Source: Candidatus Thalassarchaeum sp.
Lineage (GTDB): Archaea; Thermoplasmatota; Poseidoniia; Poseidoniales; Thalassarchaeaceae
Direction: 5' to 3'
Assembly (NCBI GenBank): GCA_016777225.1
Contig: JADHRW010000002.1
Coordinates: forward strand, 127,284 to 191,283
DNA length: 64,000 bases
Position 1 is the first letter of the stretch. Every line of letters starts with the position of its first letter. This document shows positions 29,994 through 38,355 of the stretch, in pieces. The position numbers were made by a program, and so were the translations under genes. Under the pieces are notes generated by a model that was given only the letters and a program-made list of their open reading frames with translations, did no database searches and was not told where the DNA came from.

Positions 29994-30410
29994 TTATTCT
30001 TCTTCCCATTCTTCTTCGCTATCGCCAAGAGTTACTGAGCCACCTGCGGCTTCTACTTTTTTAATCGCAAGAGAACTTGCTTCTTTAACTGTGATATTCA
30101 GAGCCTTATTCATCTTACCTTTACCTAGTAATTTATCGAAACCTAGTTCTGACAAATTGATAGATTTACCATCTGCCATTTCTTCAACTTCCTGAAGATT
30201 TACGGAGACATTTACTACCCTTAAACTAGGATCTCGATTGAATCCATGCATACCCCAGTGACCTGGCATATACTTGATTCGAGTCATTACACGATGTTTG
30301 TTGATTCCAGCATTACCACGGCCACCTCGCTTACCAGCGCCTCGTCCTGCTTTCTTTCCTCTGCCATGGTAACGAGATCGACCACGGAATTTATTTGTAC
30401 GGGATACCAT
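29994..30410 (-). CDS. rpl15: Ribosomal protein uL15
   Basis: This large-subunit protein has the Gly/Arg-rich start SRYHGRGKKAGRGAGKRGGR that threads into 23S rRNA, followed by NAGINKHRVMTRI, typical of archaeal L15. The C-terminal globular part is shorter than in bacteria and ends in an acidic tail (EEEWEEE). It is 138 residues long. It lies directly before secY, the standard position. Confidence 0.95.
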   Translation of the reverse strand: MVSRTNKFRGRSRYHGRGKKAGRGAGKRGGRGNAGINKHRVMTRIKYMPGHWGMHGFNRDPSLRVVNVSVNLQEVEEMADGKSINLSELGFDKLLGKGKMNKALNITVKEASSLAIKKVEAAGGSVTLGDSEEEWEEE

Positions 30411-30421
30411 ATTTATTCACC

Positions 30422-30892
30422 TCAGAGCATTCTTCCTGCGAGATCAGATATTGCCTCGCCACGGAATCCTAGAGCACCACCTACAGTGTAGGCTCGCTTG
30501 ATTCCACCCCATCCTTTGCTTCCGCGTGGAGGGTGTAGTCTAAAAATTGGTTTTAATCCATCAACATCTTTCATAGTAGCATCACCTGCTGCCATTGCTT
30601 TTGCAAATGCTGCAACCGTTTTATATTTACTAGCTGCTTTAATCGTGGCGTCGTCTACTGGTTTATCTCCAACCATTCGTCCTCGCTCTTTCAGAAGTGT
30701 TTCGATTGTTTCAGCATCTACTTCGCCCCATGTGATGTAATCCTTAGACTTCTGTAACATTCCAGAATAGGTTACATTTTCTGGTATCAAGGTAGCATGA
30801 TTAACACGTGTTAAATTAAGCATTAGCATTGTATCTCTAATTTTCTTTGTGACCCCACGGTCACTTCGTGCTCTAATTACCAAAAATGTCAT
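30422..30892 (-). CDS. rpl30: Ribosomal protein uL30
   Basis: The 156-residue archaeal/eukaryotic form (L7-like) has the ferredoxin-like core FLVIRARSDRGVTKKIRDTM and LNLTRVNHATLIPE, then the archaeal C-terminal extension containing IFRLHPPRGSKGWGGIK and KRAYTVGGALGFRG. It overlaps the uS5 gene by 4 bases and precedes uL15 by 11 bases. Confidence 0.95.
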   Translation of the reverse strand: MTFLVIRARSDRGVTKKIRDTMLMLNLTRVNHATLIPENVTYSGMLQKSKDYITWGEVDAETIETLLKERGRMVGDKPVDDATIKAASKYKTVAAFAKAMAAGDATMKDVDGLKPIFRLHPPRGSKGWGGIKRAYTVGGALGFRGEAISDLAGRML

Positions 30893-31653
30893 TGCATTTT
30901 CCTCCCTTCAGTGATATTCAGCCTTTGTCTATCACGATCTGTGATTTTAGTTTTATTTAACTCAACAAGAGCGTTGAATGTTGCACGTGCAAAATTAATA
31001 GTTGTACGTGTTTGACCTGCGGATCTAGCCCAAACATCAGTAACTCCTGCAAGATTGAGTACACGACGGCCATAGTCTCCGATAACCAAACCTTTACCAG
31101 CAGGAGCGGGCATTAGCGTAATCCTTGTAGAACCTGAACGACCTGTTACCTTGAATGGTACAGAATTTCCAGGACCTTCAGATGATTCCCAAGAACCATT
31201 TCCTCTCATCACTGGAATTAGATTTAATTTGGCCTTATCAATTGCCTTACGAATAGTGCCTGAGACTTCTTTTCCTTTACAAACCGCAAGTCCAACATAA
31301 CCATCACTGTTACCTACAACGCACAATACATTGAACCTAACACGACGTCCTGAGTCAGTCATTCTTTGAATCATATTTACACCTAAAACATCATCAGTGA
31401 GATCTGGTAGTAGCGCATCGACAATTTCTACTTCTCTAATTGGAAGCCCTGTTTCTATTGCTTGTTCATAGGTTAATATTTCACCATTCATGACCATACG
31501 ACCAAGTCTTGTACGAGGAACCCATGAACGAAGACCTGCTAATGGGTCTGGGCCTCTACGACCTCGTGTATCAGTACTTTTTTCGACAGGAGCTAATGCT
31601 GCTGCGAGACCAGGTGCTAATTGAACGACTTCTGTATTTTCTTCATCACTCAT
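30889..31653 (-). CDS. rps5: Ribosomal protein uS5
   Basis: This small-subunit protein contributes to translational fidelity. The double-stranded-RNA-binding S5 domain starts RVRFNVLCVVGNSDGYVGL, followed by GKEVSGTIRKAIDKAKLNL and the C-terminal half SGSTRITLMPAPAGKGLVIG. The first 60 residues are an archaeal extension containing WVPRTRLGRMVMNGEI. It is 254 residues long and coupled to uL30. Confidence 0.95.
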   Translation of the reverse strand: MSDEENTEVVQLAPGLAAALAPVEKSTDTRGRRGPDPLAGLRSWVPRTRLGRMVMNGEILTYEQAIETGLPIREVEIVDALLPDLTDDVLGVNMIQRMTDSGRRVRFNVLCVVGNSDGYVGLAVCKGKEVSGTIRKAIDKAKLNLIPVMRGNGSWESSEGPGNSVPFKVTGRSGSTRITLMPAPAGKGLVIGDYGRRVLNLAGVTDVWARSAGQTRTTINFARATFNALVELNKTKITDRDRQRLNITEGRKMQ

Positions 31654-31655
31654 AT

Positions 31656-32165
31656 TTATGCCTCCTCTATCGCTTTCAGCGATTTCTTCACTTTAGCTGC
31701 CATTGATTCATCAATGTGTGCACCATGAATTCTGTCATCATCAGGGAATACTTGATCTCCATGAGGAATATCTAACCCCGCATCAACCATACCTCTTAAT
31801 GCTGCGAAAACTCTACTTCCTGTAGATGATGCTGAAAGTCCAATATCAAGTACTGCACTCTCATGTCCAGCAGCCATTGCATTCTTTGCAAGTGCGTATC
31901 CTGCAAGATAACTTGCAGGAACAGATTTTCTAGAAATATCTTTAGGCCAAGAAAATTTATCAACTAGATTTTTACCATTTACAGATGCCAAAACAAAGTC
32001 TCCATCTGGATTGAACTCTACTAATTGACAAGTTGTCTGAGTATTTGATACTCTAACTACTGCTCTAGGCTTATCTCCTCTAAGTAACTTCATTCTTCGA
32101 CGATAGTCAGTTTCTCCAACTCTACGTCTCTTGAATCTTAATCTTTGGTTTTTACCATGTGCCAT
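31656..32165 (-). CDS. rpl18: Ribosomal protein uL18
   Basis: This 5S rRNA-binding protein of 169 residues has the archaeal/eukaryotic start LRFKRRRVGETDYRRRMKLL and the motif KPRAVVRVSNTQTTCQLVEF. The segment GHESAVLDIGL, then GSRVFAALRGMVDAGLDIPHG, completes the fold. The start codon overlaps the eL19 stop by one base, and a short gap separates it from uS5. Confidence 0.95.
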   Translation of the reverse strand: MAHGKNQRLRFKRRRVGETDYRRRMKLLRGDKPRAVVRVSNTQTTCQLVEFNPDGDFVLASVNGKNLVDKFSWPKDISRKSVPASYLAGYALAKNAMAAGHESAVLDIGLSASSTGSRVFAALRGMVDAGLDIPHGDQVFPDDDRIHGAHIDESMAAKVKKSLKAIEEA

Positions 32166-32641
32166 TATTCATCGCCTCCAAGTTTTATGCCATCCAAACC
32201 CATGTTGGTACGCATGTGAGCAACAGAACGGTAAGTACCACCTTTTGCTTTTCGATAATAATACCTATATTCACTAGGAGTGAGTGTTTCATCTCCTCTC
32301 AAGTCTTTTAGAACTCTACGTTGAGCGCGAATAAGACGCATCCATCGATTCTTCTTAGGATCTCTCGAATTCCTCGTACCTTTTCGTGAACCAGGACCTT
32401 TACGGCGACCTTTTGCTTTTTGTTCCGCAGCTCTTCTAGATCTACCTTTACTGATTCCTTGAATAGGTCTGGCTTTGATTAAGCCATCTTCAATTAACTG
32501 ACGAATGTCATCTTTCTGAACTGCAGTACTAACTTCATCAAGATAGTCTGGATTAATCCATACTCTATGAATTCCTACAGTACGCCCCTCTTTCTTTGAA
32601 AGAATTTGCGCGGCCATTCTCTTTTGATTAGAAATTATCAT
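32165..32641 (-). CDS. rpl19e: Ribosomal protein eL19
   Basis: This archaeal/eukaryotic-specific large-subunit protein has the basic start NQKRMAAQILSKKEGRTVG, then HRVWINPDYLDEVSTAV and the strongly basic GRRKGPGSRKGTRNSRDPKK. The C-terminal helix contains YRYYYRKAKGGTYRSVAHMR. The 158-residue length is normal. It overlaps eL32 by 4 bases. Confidence 0.95.
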   Translation of the reverse strand: MIISNQKRMAAQILSKKEGRTVGIHRVWINPDYLDEVSTAVQKDDIRQLIEDGLIKARPIQGISKGRSRRAAEQKAKGRRKGPGSRKGTRNSRDPKKNRWMRLIRAQRRVLKDLRGDETLTPSEYRYYYRKAKGGTYRSVAHMRTNMGLDGIKLGGDE

Positions 32642-33288
32642 TGAAGATCACCTTTCCTGTCAATCTTACGGCGATTTAGTACACGGAGGCCTAAGTCATC
32701 AGCTCTATCATGGATATTTGCTCTCTTCCTGTTACCTACACTTGCGCCTATGCGTATTGCCTGGCGCTCTGGGTCAAGTCCATCAAGGTCACTTGGTTGA
32801 TTCACAAGAACATCTTCAAAACCAGATGGATGTAATCCACGAACCGCAGCTATTTTCCCATACCCTACTCTCACCATTGGAGTACGATACTTCATGTTGA
32901 GTCTTTGCTTAGATTGCATACCCTTGGGTTTTCTCCATCCTGTTCTAGCAAGACGGTAGTATCTATACCACTCTTGACGACGGAATTTTGGTTGCTTCTT
33001 CATTTGAGCAGCACGTTTTGATAAATTTGCTTTTGTTTCATCATCTAAAACTGGTTTTTGTCGAGCAGTATGAACTTCACCCCACTCTTCGTCAAAGAAT
33101 TCTTCATCTTCATCTTCATCAAAATCATCTTCTTCTACTTCTTCGATTACTTCTTCGATTACTTCTTCTGATGAATTACTTGATTCAGTGAGTCTTAAGA
33201 TTAAATCACTTTTCTTTCCAGAAACTGGTAAATTTGCTTCTCTAAGTAATTCTTTTAGTTCTGCAACAGTCATTTTTTCGTATCCCAT
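32638..33288 (-). CDS. rpl32e: Ribosomal protein eL32 with N-terminal SAP-like domain
   Basis: The C-terminal 125 residues are eL32: FRRQEWYRYYRLARTGWRKP, MKYRTPMVRVGYG and GLHPSGFEDVLVNQP. In front is a SAP-type helix-turn-helix (MTVAELKELLREANLPVSG, then KKSDLILRLTES, residues 6-36). It is joined by a very acidic linker (residues about 38-70, mostly Glu and Asp). SAP domains usually bind DNA or RNA. Haloarchaeal eL32 also has an N-terminal extension, but of a different kind. The start ATG at 33288 follows a purine-rich GGAGGTAATAG. Confidence 0.93.
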   Translation of the reverse strand: MGYEKMTVAELKELLREANLPVSGKKSDLILRLTESSNSSEEVIEEVIEEVEEDDFDEDEDEEFFDEEWGEVHTARQKPVLDDETKANLSKRAAQMKKQPKFRRQEWYRYYRLARTGWRKPKGMQSKQRLNMKYRTPMVRVGYGKIAAVRGLHPSGFEDVLVNQPSDLDGLDPERQAIRIGASVGNRKRANIHDRADDLGLRVLNRRKIDRKGDLQ

Positions 33289-33301
33289 ACTATTACCTCC
33301 T

Positions 33302-33853
33302 TTATTCTCCCTTAGAGACTATGTATATTCCATCTTGAAACACACGCCTATCTCTTTTCTTAACAACACAGGATCTCTCAATATTTGCTGCTGTTTGTCC
33401 TACTTTCTCTCTATCTGCACCTTTGACGATAATATCTGTCTTATTTTCAACTTTTACCTCAACATCAGAGGGCGACCAAGGTAGTTTGGCTACACGAGGA
33501 ACCTTTTCTCCGAAAAGATTGTTCACAGTTAATTTATCACCTTGGACTTTTATAATCATAGGGAAGTGAGAATAAACCGCTTGTAGACGATATTCAAATC
33601 CAGAATCCACTCCTTTAACCATGTTAGTTAAGTGAGCATTCCATGTTCCAGCTAGTGCTCTTTCAGAGCGTCGTGGTAAATCGCAAAATACTTGCAAGCT
33701 ACCATCAACAGTGCTAATATCTAGACGAGGATGACGGAATTCTCGAGATACTGTGTTTCCATCTTTTGAAACAGTGACATTGTGTCCATCAAGCGAAGCA
33801 TTCACTCCATCAGGTAGTGGAATTGTATGTACTATTTTATCTAACTTAACCAT
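33302..33853 (-). CDS. rpl6: Ribosomal protein uL6
   Basis: This large-subunit protein near the factor-binding site has two tandem uL6 folds. The archaeal first repeat has IPLPDGVNASLDGHNVTVSK and ISREFRHP-like sequence (VSREFRHPRLDIS). The second carries DIIVKGADREKVGQTAANIE and CVVKKRDRRVFQDGIYIV. The 183 residues match archaeal uL6. It lies between uS8 and eL32 in the standard order. Confidence 0.95.
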   Translation of the reverse strand: MVKLDKIVHTIPLPDGVNASLDGHNVTVSKDGNTVSREFRHPRLDISTVDGSLQVFCDLPRRSERALAGTWNAHLTNMVKGVDSGFEYRLQAVYSHFPMIIKVQGDKLTVNNLFGEKVPRVAKLPWSPSDVEVKVENKTDIIVKGADREKVGQTAANIERSCVVKKRDRRVFQDGIYIVSKGE

Positions 33854-33865
33854 ATTTATCCCTCC

Positions 33866-34255
33866 TCAGAAAATATATGCGAGCAAACGCCCGCCAATTC
33901 TCTCCTTCTTTGCTTCATAATGATTCATTACACCTTGATTCGTAGACATAATTAGAAGTCCGAAATCTTGAGCAGGTAGGTACCTGGATTCCCACTTCTC
34001 ATATTCTGATCTTTGAACCGAGAATCTTGGTTTGATTATTCCACAGCGATTTATAGCACCGACTAGTTCGATTCTATAACCTCCGCCACGGCCATCATCA
34101 AGGGCTTCATATTCACCAACATATCCAGATTTCTGCATAATTGATAACATGCTTCCTAACAGCTTACTAGCCGGTCGTACGGTCACTTCATAGTGGCCTG
34201 CGGTCTCCGCATTGAAAATACGGGTAAATGCGTCATTTAATGGGTCAAATTGCAT
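33866..34255 (-). CDS. rps8: Ribosomal protein uS8
   Basis: This 16S rRNA-binding assembly protein of 129 residues starts DPLNDAFTRIFNAETAGHYE. It contains the archaeal-type GAINRCGIIKPRFSV and ends with the conserved region YLPAQDFGLLIMSTNQGVM, then GGRLLAYIF. It lies 12 bases after the tiny uS14 gene. Confidence 0.95.
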   Translation of the reverse strand: MQFDPLNDAFTRIFNAETAGHYEVTVRPASKLLGSMLSIMQKSGYVGEYEALDDGRGGGYRIELVGAINRCGIIKPRFSVQRSEYEKWESRYLPAQDFGLLIMSTNQGVMNHYEAKKERIGGRLLAYIF

Positions 34256-34267
34256 CTTCTTCTCACC

Positions 34268-34420
34268 TCAACTATTCTTCTTAAATCCTATACTCGGAGC
34301 TACATCGCGGAAACATTGGCGGCATAATCTTAGTCCATGTCGGCGAATCATTCCTCGGCTACGTCCACAACGTCTGCAGCCATTTGTTCGTCCAATTTCT
34401 TCTCCATGATCTCTTGCCAT
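34268..34420 (-). CDS. rps14: Ribosomal protein uS14, zinc-binding form
   Basis: I found this 50-residue gene by translating the gap between uL5 and uS8. It starts [20 protein letters not shown] and ends [14 protein letters not shown]. Two CxxC pairs (Cys15/Cys18 and Cys33/Cys36) form the zinc site of archaeal uS14, and the [16 protein letters not shown] segment is diagnostic. The ATG is at 34420, three bases before the uL5 stop region ends, and GGAG lies upstream. Confidence 0.96.
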   Translation of the reverse strand: MARDHGEEIGRTNGCRRCGRSRGMIRRHGLRLCRQCFRDVAPSIGFKKNS

Positions 34421-34423
34421 GCT

Positions 34424-34945
34424 TCACTCCTCCACTATTGTAATTCCAAATTGCTCCACAAACCATAGTTTGCATTCATCACGGATAACACGATGATTTC
34501 TAGCAACCTTAGTACTTCGACGGCGACGTCGAGATACACGATGGCCAGGGCGCTCGAGAACGATATTTACATCCATACCAAATATTCCAATATCTGGGTC
34601 ATATTTTTGGTCGGGAAAATCAGTATAATCCGATATACCGAAAGAAAGATTACCTGATTGATCGAAATTATATCCAGGTAACGTATTCTGACGAATCCAG
34701 AATGCATCTTTCAAGAATGATGCTATTTTATCTTGATCGCGTATAGTAACTTTACAACCTATTGGCCCGCCAATACGTGTACCCAAATCACGGTTTGTGC
34801 TAGTAGAAAGTGTCCTTACCGGCTTCAAGCCTGTAAGTAACTCAAGAACTTGTTCTGCAAGTTGCAGTCTCTGACCACCCTCGCCAACACCTATGTTGAT
34901 AGTAACTTTAGTGATTCTAGGCTCTAACATTGCATTAGCACTCAT
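34424..34945 (-). CDS. rpl5: Ribosomal protein uL5
   Basis: This 5S rRNA-binding protein of the central protuberance has the archaeal start MLEPRITKVTINIGVGEGGQ, then LLTGLKPVRTLSTSTNRDLG and GGPIGCKVTIRDQ. The C-terminal part includes FGISDYTDFPDQKYDPDIGI. The 173-residue length is normal. It overlaps eS4 by 4 bases. Confidence 0.95.
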   Translation of the reverse strand: MSANAMLEPRITKVTINIGVGEGGQRLQLAEQVLELLTGLKPVRTLSTSTNRDLGTRIGGPIGCKVTIRDQDKIASFLKDAFWIRQNTLPGYNFDQSGNLSFGISDYTDFPDQKYDPDIGIFGMDVNIVLERPGHRVSRRRRRSTKVARNHRVIRDECKLWFVEQFGITIVEE

Positions 34946-35640
34946 TCAACCACCTCCAAAGGGATATCTTTGGAATTTCCAAGAATGAATACGTAGTCTG
35001 CAATTGTACCAAAATCATCAAAAGATACTTCATTTGCTTTTGATGAGCGTTTTATCTCTCTTGAACTAACAGTTGCGGTTTCTCCTATATGAGATCCACC
35101 TGTCAGATATGCTAAAGCACCTTCTTCGAATTTATGATGAGAAGTAATTTCTTGTTCTGGAAGTGATATTACTACACTGTCACCTGATTTGTATTCAGGA
35201 TTGGAATCGAATAAAAGATTTCTTCCATCATGAAGATGAAGCTGGGTTTTTCCGCCTGAAACAGTAGTTTTACCCATTACACGACATGTTTTGGATGATG
35301 CTTGTTTCTTACTAATTGGCCTGTATCGTAACTTACCATTAATGTCTAATACACAACGGAAATTGTTTTCTCCAACTGTTAAAACATCCATTAAACCTAC
35401 TCCACGTCCGACCGCAGTCTCGATTTTTCCATCAACCATGACTTTTCTAGAATGTAGAATTTTCTTAGCCTCTCGACGATTATGTGCTACTCCTAGTATA
35501 TCTCGAAGAATCATGCCCATAGGCATGCATTTCTCAATACTATGCCCACAAGGATCTGGTTTTTGTACCCAAACTGTTGTTTTTCGTGGCAATGGCCAAC
35601 TTCTTGGCATCATTAAACGCTTAATATGGCTACTACTCAT
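34942..35640 (-). CDS. rps4e: Ribosomal protein eS4
   Basis: This archaeal/eukaryotic S4e protein of 232 residues starts HIKRLMMPRSWPLPRKTTVW. An S4-like RNA-binding domain includes GVAHNRREAKKILHSRKVMV and DGKIETAVGRGVGLMDVL. It ends with a KOW-type segment around TGGSHIGETATVSSREI. It overlaps uL24 by 4 bases upstream and uL5 by 4 bases downstream. Confidence 0.95.
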   Translation of the reverse strand: MSSSHIKRLMMPRSWPLPRKTTVWVQKPDPCGHSIEKCMPMGMILRDILGVAHNRREAKKILHSRKVMVDGKIETAVGRGVGLMDVLTVGENNFRCVLDINGKLRYRPISKKQASSKTCRVMGKTTVSGGKTQLHLHDGRNLLFDSNPEYKSGDSVVISLPEQEITSHHKFEEGALAYLTGGSHIGETATVSSREIKRSSKANEVSFDDFGTIADYVFILGNSKDIPLEVVE

Positions 35641-36068
35641 AATTGTCCGCCTCCTCTTTCAATCAATTGCTTGATTCTTACTGGGTCTCCTTCATACAAT
35701 GCTGTAACAACTAAGTTAGAAGGATGGATAGGTAGTGCTTCCTCTTTTCCATCTGCTGTAGTGATAGTTAAGCCATCTACAAAGATTTTACCACTAGAGG
35801 TATCTACACGATTAACTTTCGATTTCAAACCGGCTCGGCCTCTTGATTGTCCTAAACGCTTACCTTTAGAATCTGACTTGATGCTATTAGGATTACCGAA
35901 ATCACCACGTAGGACCTCTACTTCATCGCCTACACGAACAGTTACAGTACGAACATTCTGTAAATTAGGATCATCTGTGATTAAACGTGCACGCATACGC
36001 TTACGTTTCACGTGAATTGGAGCCTTATTTTGGGAAAGGCGGTTTTTTCCAGGATTCTTTGTTGCCAT
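35637..36068 (-). CDS. rpl24: Ribosomal protein uL24
   Basis: This assembly-initiator protein has a KOW motif (VRTVTVRVGDEVEVLRGDFG), the archaeal-type start VKRKRMRARLITDDPNLQ (near residue 20) and KVNRVDTSSGKIFVDGLTIT. An unusual insert rich in Gly, Ser and Lys (near 55-75, SIKSDSKGKRLGQSRGRAG) lengthens the KOW loop. The total is 143 residues. Confidence 0.94.
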   Translation of the reverse strand: MATKNPGKNRLSQNKAPIHVKRKRMRARLITDDPNLQNVRTVTVRVGDEVEVLRGDFGNPNSIKSDSKGKRLGQSRGRAGLKSKVNRVDTSSGKIFVDGLTITTADGKEEALPIHPSNLVVTALYEGDPVRIKQLIERGGGQL

Positions 36069-36078
36069 TCATCTCACC

Positions 36079-36477
36079 TCATACAATTTGTTTCGCAGTA
36101 GCTGCGATTCTAGGCCAGCGTTCTGCAGCCTCTCTACTAACAGGGCCCTTGATATCGGAACCTTGAACATCTCCACGCTCATTAGTTAGAACGCATGCAT
36201 TATCTTCGAATCTAGCCCATGTACCGTCTACTCTACGGAATGGCCTTGATTGACGAATAATTACTGCTGTGAATATTTGTCTTCTTGTTTCTGGTGTTCC
36301 TCTACGAACAGTCACACGAATCATGTCACCAACACCAGCTGCAGGATAACGACCAGCAACTCCTCCTTTCTTTAGAACGTTGATTAATTGAACTACTTTA
36401 GCACCAGTATTATCTGCACAATCCATCTTTGCCTGTGTAGGCAAAGCCTTAGTCACACGACTTGAAATTCCCTTCAT
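36079..36477 (-). CDS. rpl14: Ribosomal protein uL14
   Basis: This conserved large-subunit protein sits at the subunit interface. The 132 residues include MDCADNTGAKVVQLINVLKK, PAAGVGDMIRVTVRRGTPE and TWARFEDNACVLTNERGDVQ, followed by IKGPVSREAAERWPRIA, all typical of archaeal L14. It overlaps uS17 by 4 bases. Confidence 0.96.
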   Translation of the reverse strand: MKGISSRVTKALPTQAKMDCADNTGAKVVQLINVLKKGGVAGRYPAAGVGDMIRVTVRRGTPETRRQIFTAVIIRQSRPFRRVDGTWARFEDNACVLTNERGDVQGSDIKGPVSREAAERWPRIAATAKQIV

Positions 36478-36806
36478 TGAGAATCACCTTTCTCTATTAC
36501 ACAGAACTTAACCGTCTTTGAAAGTGGTCTACATTCCATGATTCTTACAGAATCACCAGGGTTTAATTCACCAATACAAGAAGGTAAGTGAGCAGGGTAC
36601 CTTCTTGTACGCTTCTCATACCTCTCATATTTCTTCATATATCGAGTCATTTCTCTCTCTACTACAATTGAGCCAGACATATTATTCGAGTATACTTTAC
36701 CTTCGATAATTTGTCCACGAACTCTTAGACTTCCGTTAAATGGACAGTTTTCGTCACCATCCCATTCGCCTTCCGGCGTTTTTACATCTACTCCGATATC
36801 TCGCAT
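36474..36806 (-). CDS. rps17: Ribosomal protein uS17
   Basis: This 16S rRNA-binding OB-fold protein of 110 residues starts MRDIGVDVKTPEGEWDGDEN and carries LRVRGQIIEGKVYSNNMSGS, VVEREMTRYMKKYERYEKR and HLPSCIGELNPGDSVRIMEC. The open frame reaches 36878, inside the Rpp29 gene. I choose the ATG at 36806, one base beyond the Rpp29 stop, because AGGAGG lies seven bases upstream and the family starts there. Confidence 0.95.
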   Translation of the reverse strand: MRDIGVDVKTPEGEWDGDENCPFNGSLRVRGQIIEGKVYSNNMSGSIVVEREMTRYMKKYERYEKRTRRYPAHLPSCIGELNPGDSVRIMECRPLSKTVKFCVIEKGDSQ

Positions 36807-36807
36807 T

Positions 36808-37068
36808 TCAGTTCCTCCTATATTTACGGTTAATTCGATCTTCTGGCCGTTGGGTGACCGTGGCACCATCAATGACATTATTCTCAGAATCGAGTGTGAA
36901 TTGGATTACATCTTTAGCAAATGTTTTCTCTCCATTTTTTGTTTGTACGATAATTGTACGCCTAGTCTCCTCAAGGATTTTTCCTTTGATTCCTATCAGT
37001 GTAGGATCTACCGAATCAACTATTGAGATATTTCTAGCAAGGAACGGCATATGAATAGAATTAGTCAA
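36808..37068 (-). CDS. rnp1: Ribonuclease P protein component 1 (Rpp29/Pop4)
   Basis: This archaeal RNase P protein binds the catalytic RNA and helps mature tRNA 5' ends. The 86 residues form the Sm-like Rpp29 core: DSVDPTLIGIKGKILEETRR, IIVQTKNGEKTFAKD and a C-terminal TVTQRPEDRINRKYRRN. The position between aIF1/uL29 and uS17 is the usual archaeal one. It starts directly at the end of the aIF1 gene. Confidence 0.93.
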   Translation of the reverse strand: MTNSIHMPFLARNISIVDSVDPTLIGIKGKILEETRRTIIVQTKNGEKTFAKDVIQFTLDSENNVIDGATVTQRPEDRINRKYRRN

Positions 37069-37368
37069 TTAACGCACCTCCACTTGATAGCCATTTTGTT
37101 CGAGGATTTTAGATGCTCTTTTCTTGTGCTCCCCTTGCAATTCAATAGTACGATCTTTAACAGTACCACCAGCGGCACAATAACCTTTCAGAATTTTAGC
37201 TAGTTTATTGATATCGATTGCTACATCATCGATTCCTTCAACGATAGTTACCATTTTACCATACCTCCTTCTTACTACTGAAATTATTGCTTTTTGTTGT
37301 TCTTTTGCTATTTCTTGACAGATACATAATTCATCAGGTAAACCACACAGATTGCATATACCAGCCAT
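37069..37368 (-). CDS. Translation initiation factor aIF1 (SUI1 family)
   Basis: This factor aids start-codon selection on the 30S subunit. The 99 residues have an N-terminal zinc-ribbon-like CNLCGLPDELCIC (four cysteines). The SUI1 fold follows with YGKMVTIVEGIDDVAID, LKGYCAAGGTVKDRTIELQG and ILEQNGYQVEVR. It is encoded inside the ribosomal cluster between uL29 and Rpp29, as in many Euryarchaeota. Confidence 0.94.
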   Translation of the reverse strand: MAGICNLCGLPDELCICQEIAKEQQKAIISVVRRRYGKMVTIVEGIDDVAIDINKLAKILKGYCAAGGTVKDRTIELQGEHKKRASKILEQNGYQVEVR

Positions 37369-37376
37369 TTGTTACT

Positions 37377-37580
37377 CTACTCCTGTGAATCCTCATTCAT
37401 CTTTGTTAGTAGACGAGCTATACTACGTCTTGTAGCCTTGTACGAGCCAGAATCTGATAATGAACCACCAAGTGCTTGTTGAGCACGCAGTTGAAGCATC
37501 TCTTCGCGAAGTTCTTCTAAACGGCGTTCGCGCTGTTCGACATTCATGCCATCAATATCTCTAGATGATAGGTGAGACAT
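37377..37580 (-). CDS. rpl29: Ribosomal protein uL29
   Basis: This small helical protein of 67 residues lies at the exit tunnel. The helical hairpin ERRLEELREEMLQLRAQQAL and SGSYKATRRSIARLLTKMNE is diagnostic. The first 12 residues (SHLSSRDIDGMN) are a typical archaeal start. It abuts uS3. Confidence 0.93.
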   Translation of the reverse strand: MSHLSSRDIDGMNVEQRERRLEELREEMLQLRAQQALGGSLSDSGSYKATRRSIARLLTKMNEDSQE

Positions 37581-38345
37581 TCACTCTTCCTCCTGGACTT
37601 CTTCTTTAGTTTCGATATCTGCCATTTTTTGCAGTACTGAGTCAACTACTTCTTCAGCAGCAACATCACTTGAATCTGTATCTGGATCTTCTGGAGGTGC
37701 TTCAATCATAGAGACTTCATCAATAGGATCAAGACCTACTTCATGACGCTCATGGATTTTAATTTCATGTGGTAATTGTACGCCTTTACGCATTATTCTT
37801 ACAGTACAACCAATTGTGCCGAGTTTCTTAACACATACTGAGAAACCTGTGTCCATGAATTCAAGGGCAGTTTCTCCGCAGAATTTAATATGACCTTTCT
37901 GGAACTTCTCAACTCGATGTCTTGCACCAGTAATTTTACCTGAAATTATAATTAAACAGCCCCTTGCTCCTGCGTCCATAATATTTTGTGCAGTACTATG
38001 ACCAGCTCTTCGGAAGAACCAACCTCTTTCTAGAGAGCTTGCTAAACGACTAGCCATAACTTGAGCATTAAGACGTTGTTCCTCTATCTCTGTAACCTCA
38101 AGATGTGGGTTTTCTAAGTTGAAATCTTCTTGTAAACGACGCTGTAACTCATGAATTACTTTTCCTCGACGGCCTATTACACGACCAACTTGCTCAGCAT
38201 GAAGAGTTACTTTCGTACCTTCTGGAGTACGATTGAAATCTAAACCGCCAAATCCTGCGCGCTCTGTTTCTTTGAGAAGATATTCCCTAACTAATTGACG
38301 CTCTACATTACGATTAATGAAAGTTCTAATTGTGTTTTGCTTCAT
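37581..38345 (-). CDS. rps3: Ribosomal protein uS3
   Basis: This mRNA-entry protein has a KH domain with VGRVIGRRGKVIHELQRRL, then the archaeal segment FRRAGHSTAQNIMDAGARG and IIISGKITGARHRVEKFQKG. The C-terminal 50 residues are acidic (EAPPEDPDTDSSDVAAEEV), longer than in bacteria. The frame reaches 38384, but the ATG at 38345 (MKQNTIRTFINRNV) with GAGGTG six bases upstream is preferred. It starts 10 bases after uL22. Confidence 0.95.
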   Translation of the reverse strand: MKQNTIRTFINRNVERQLVREYLLKETERAGFGGLDFNRTPEGTKVTLHAEQVGRVIGRRGKVIHELQRRLQEDFNLENPHLEVTEIEEQRLNAQVMASRLASSLERGWFFRRAGHSTAQNIMDAGARGCLIIISGKITGARHRVEKFQKGHIKFCGETALEFMDTGFSVCVKKLGTIGCTVRIMRKGVQLPHEIKIHERHEVGLDPIDEVSMIEAPPEDPDTDSSDVAAEEVVDSVLQKMADIETKEEVQEEE

Positions 38346-38355
38346 ATTTGACACC

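Noticed and set aside
36807-36878. Longer uS17 start at 36878
   Set aside because: It would overlap most of the Rpp29 tail. The ATG at 36806 has AGGAGG at ideal spacing.
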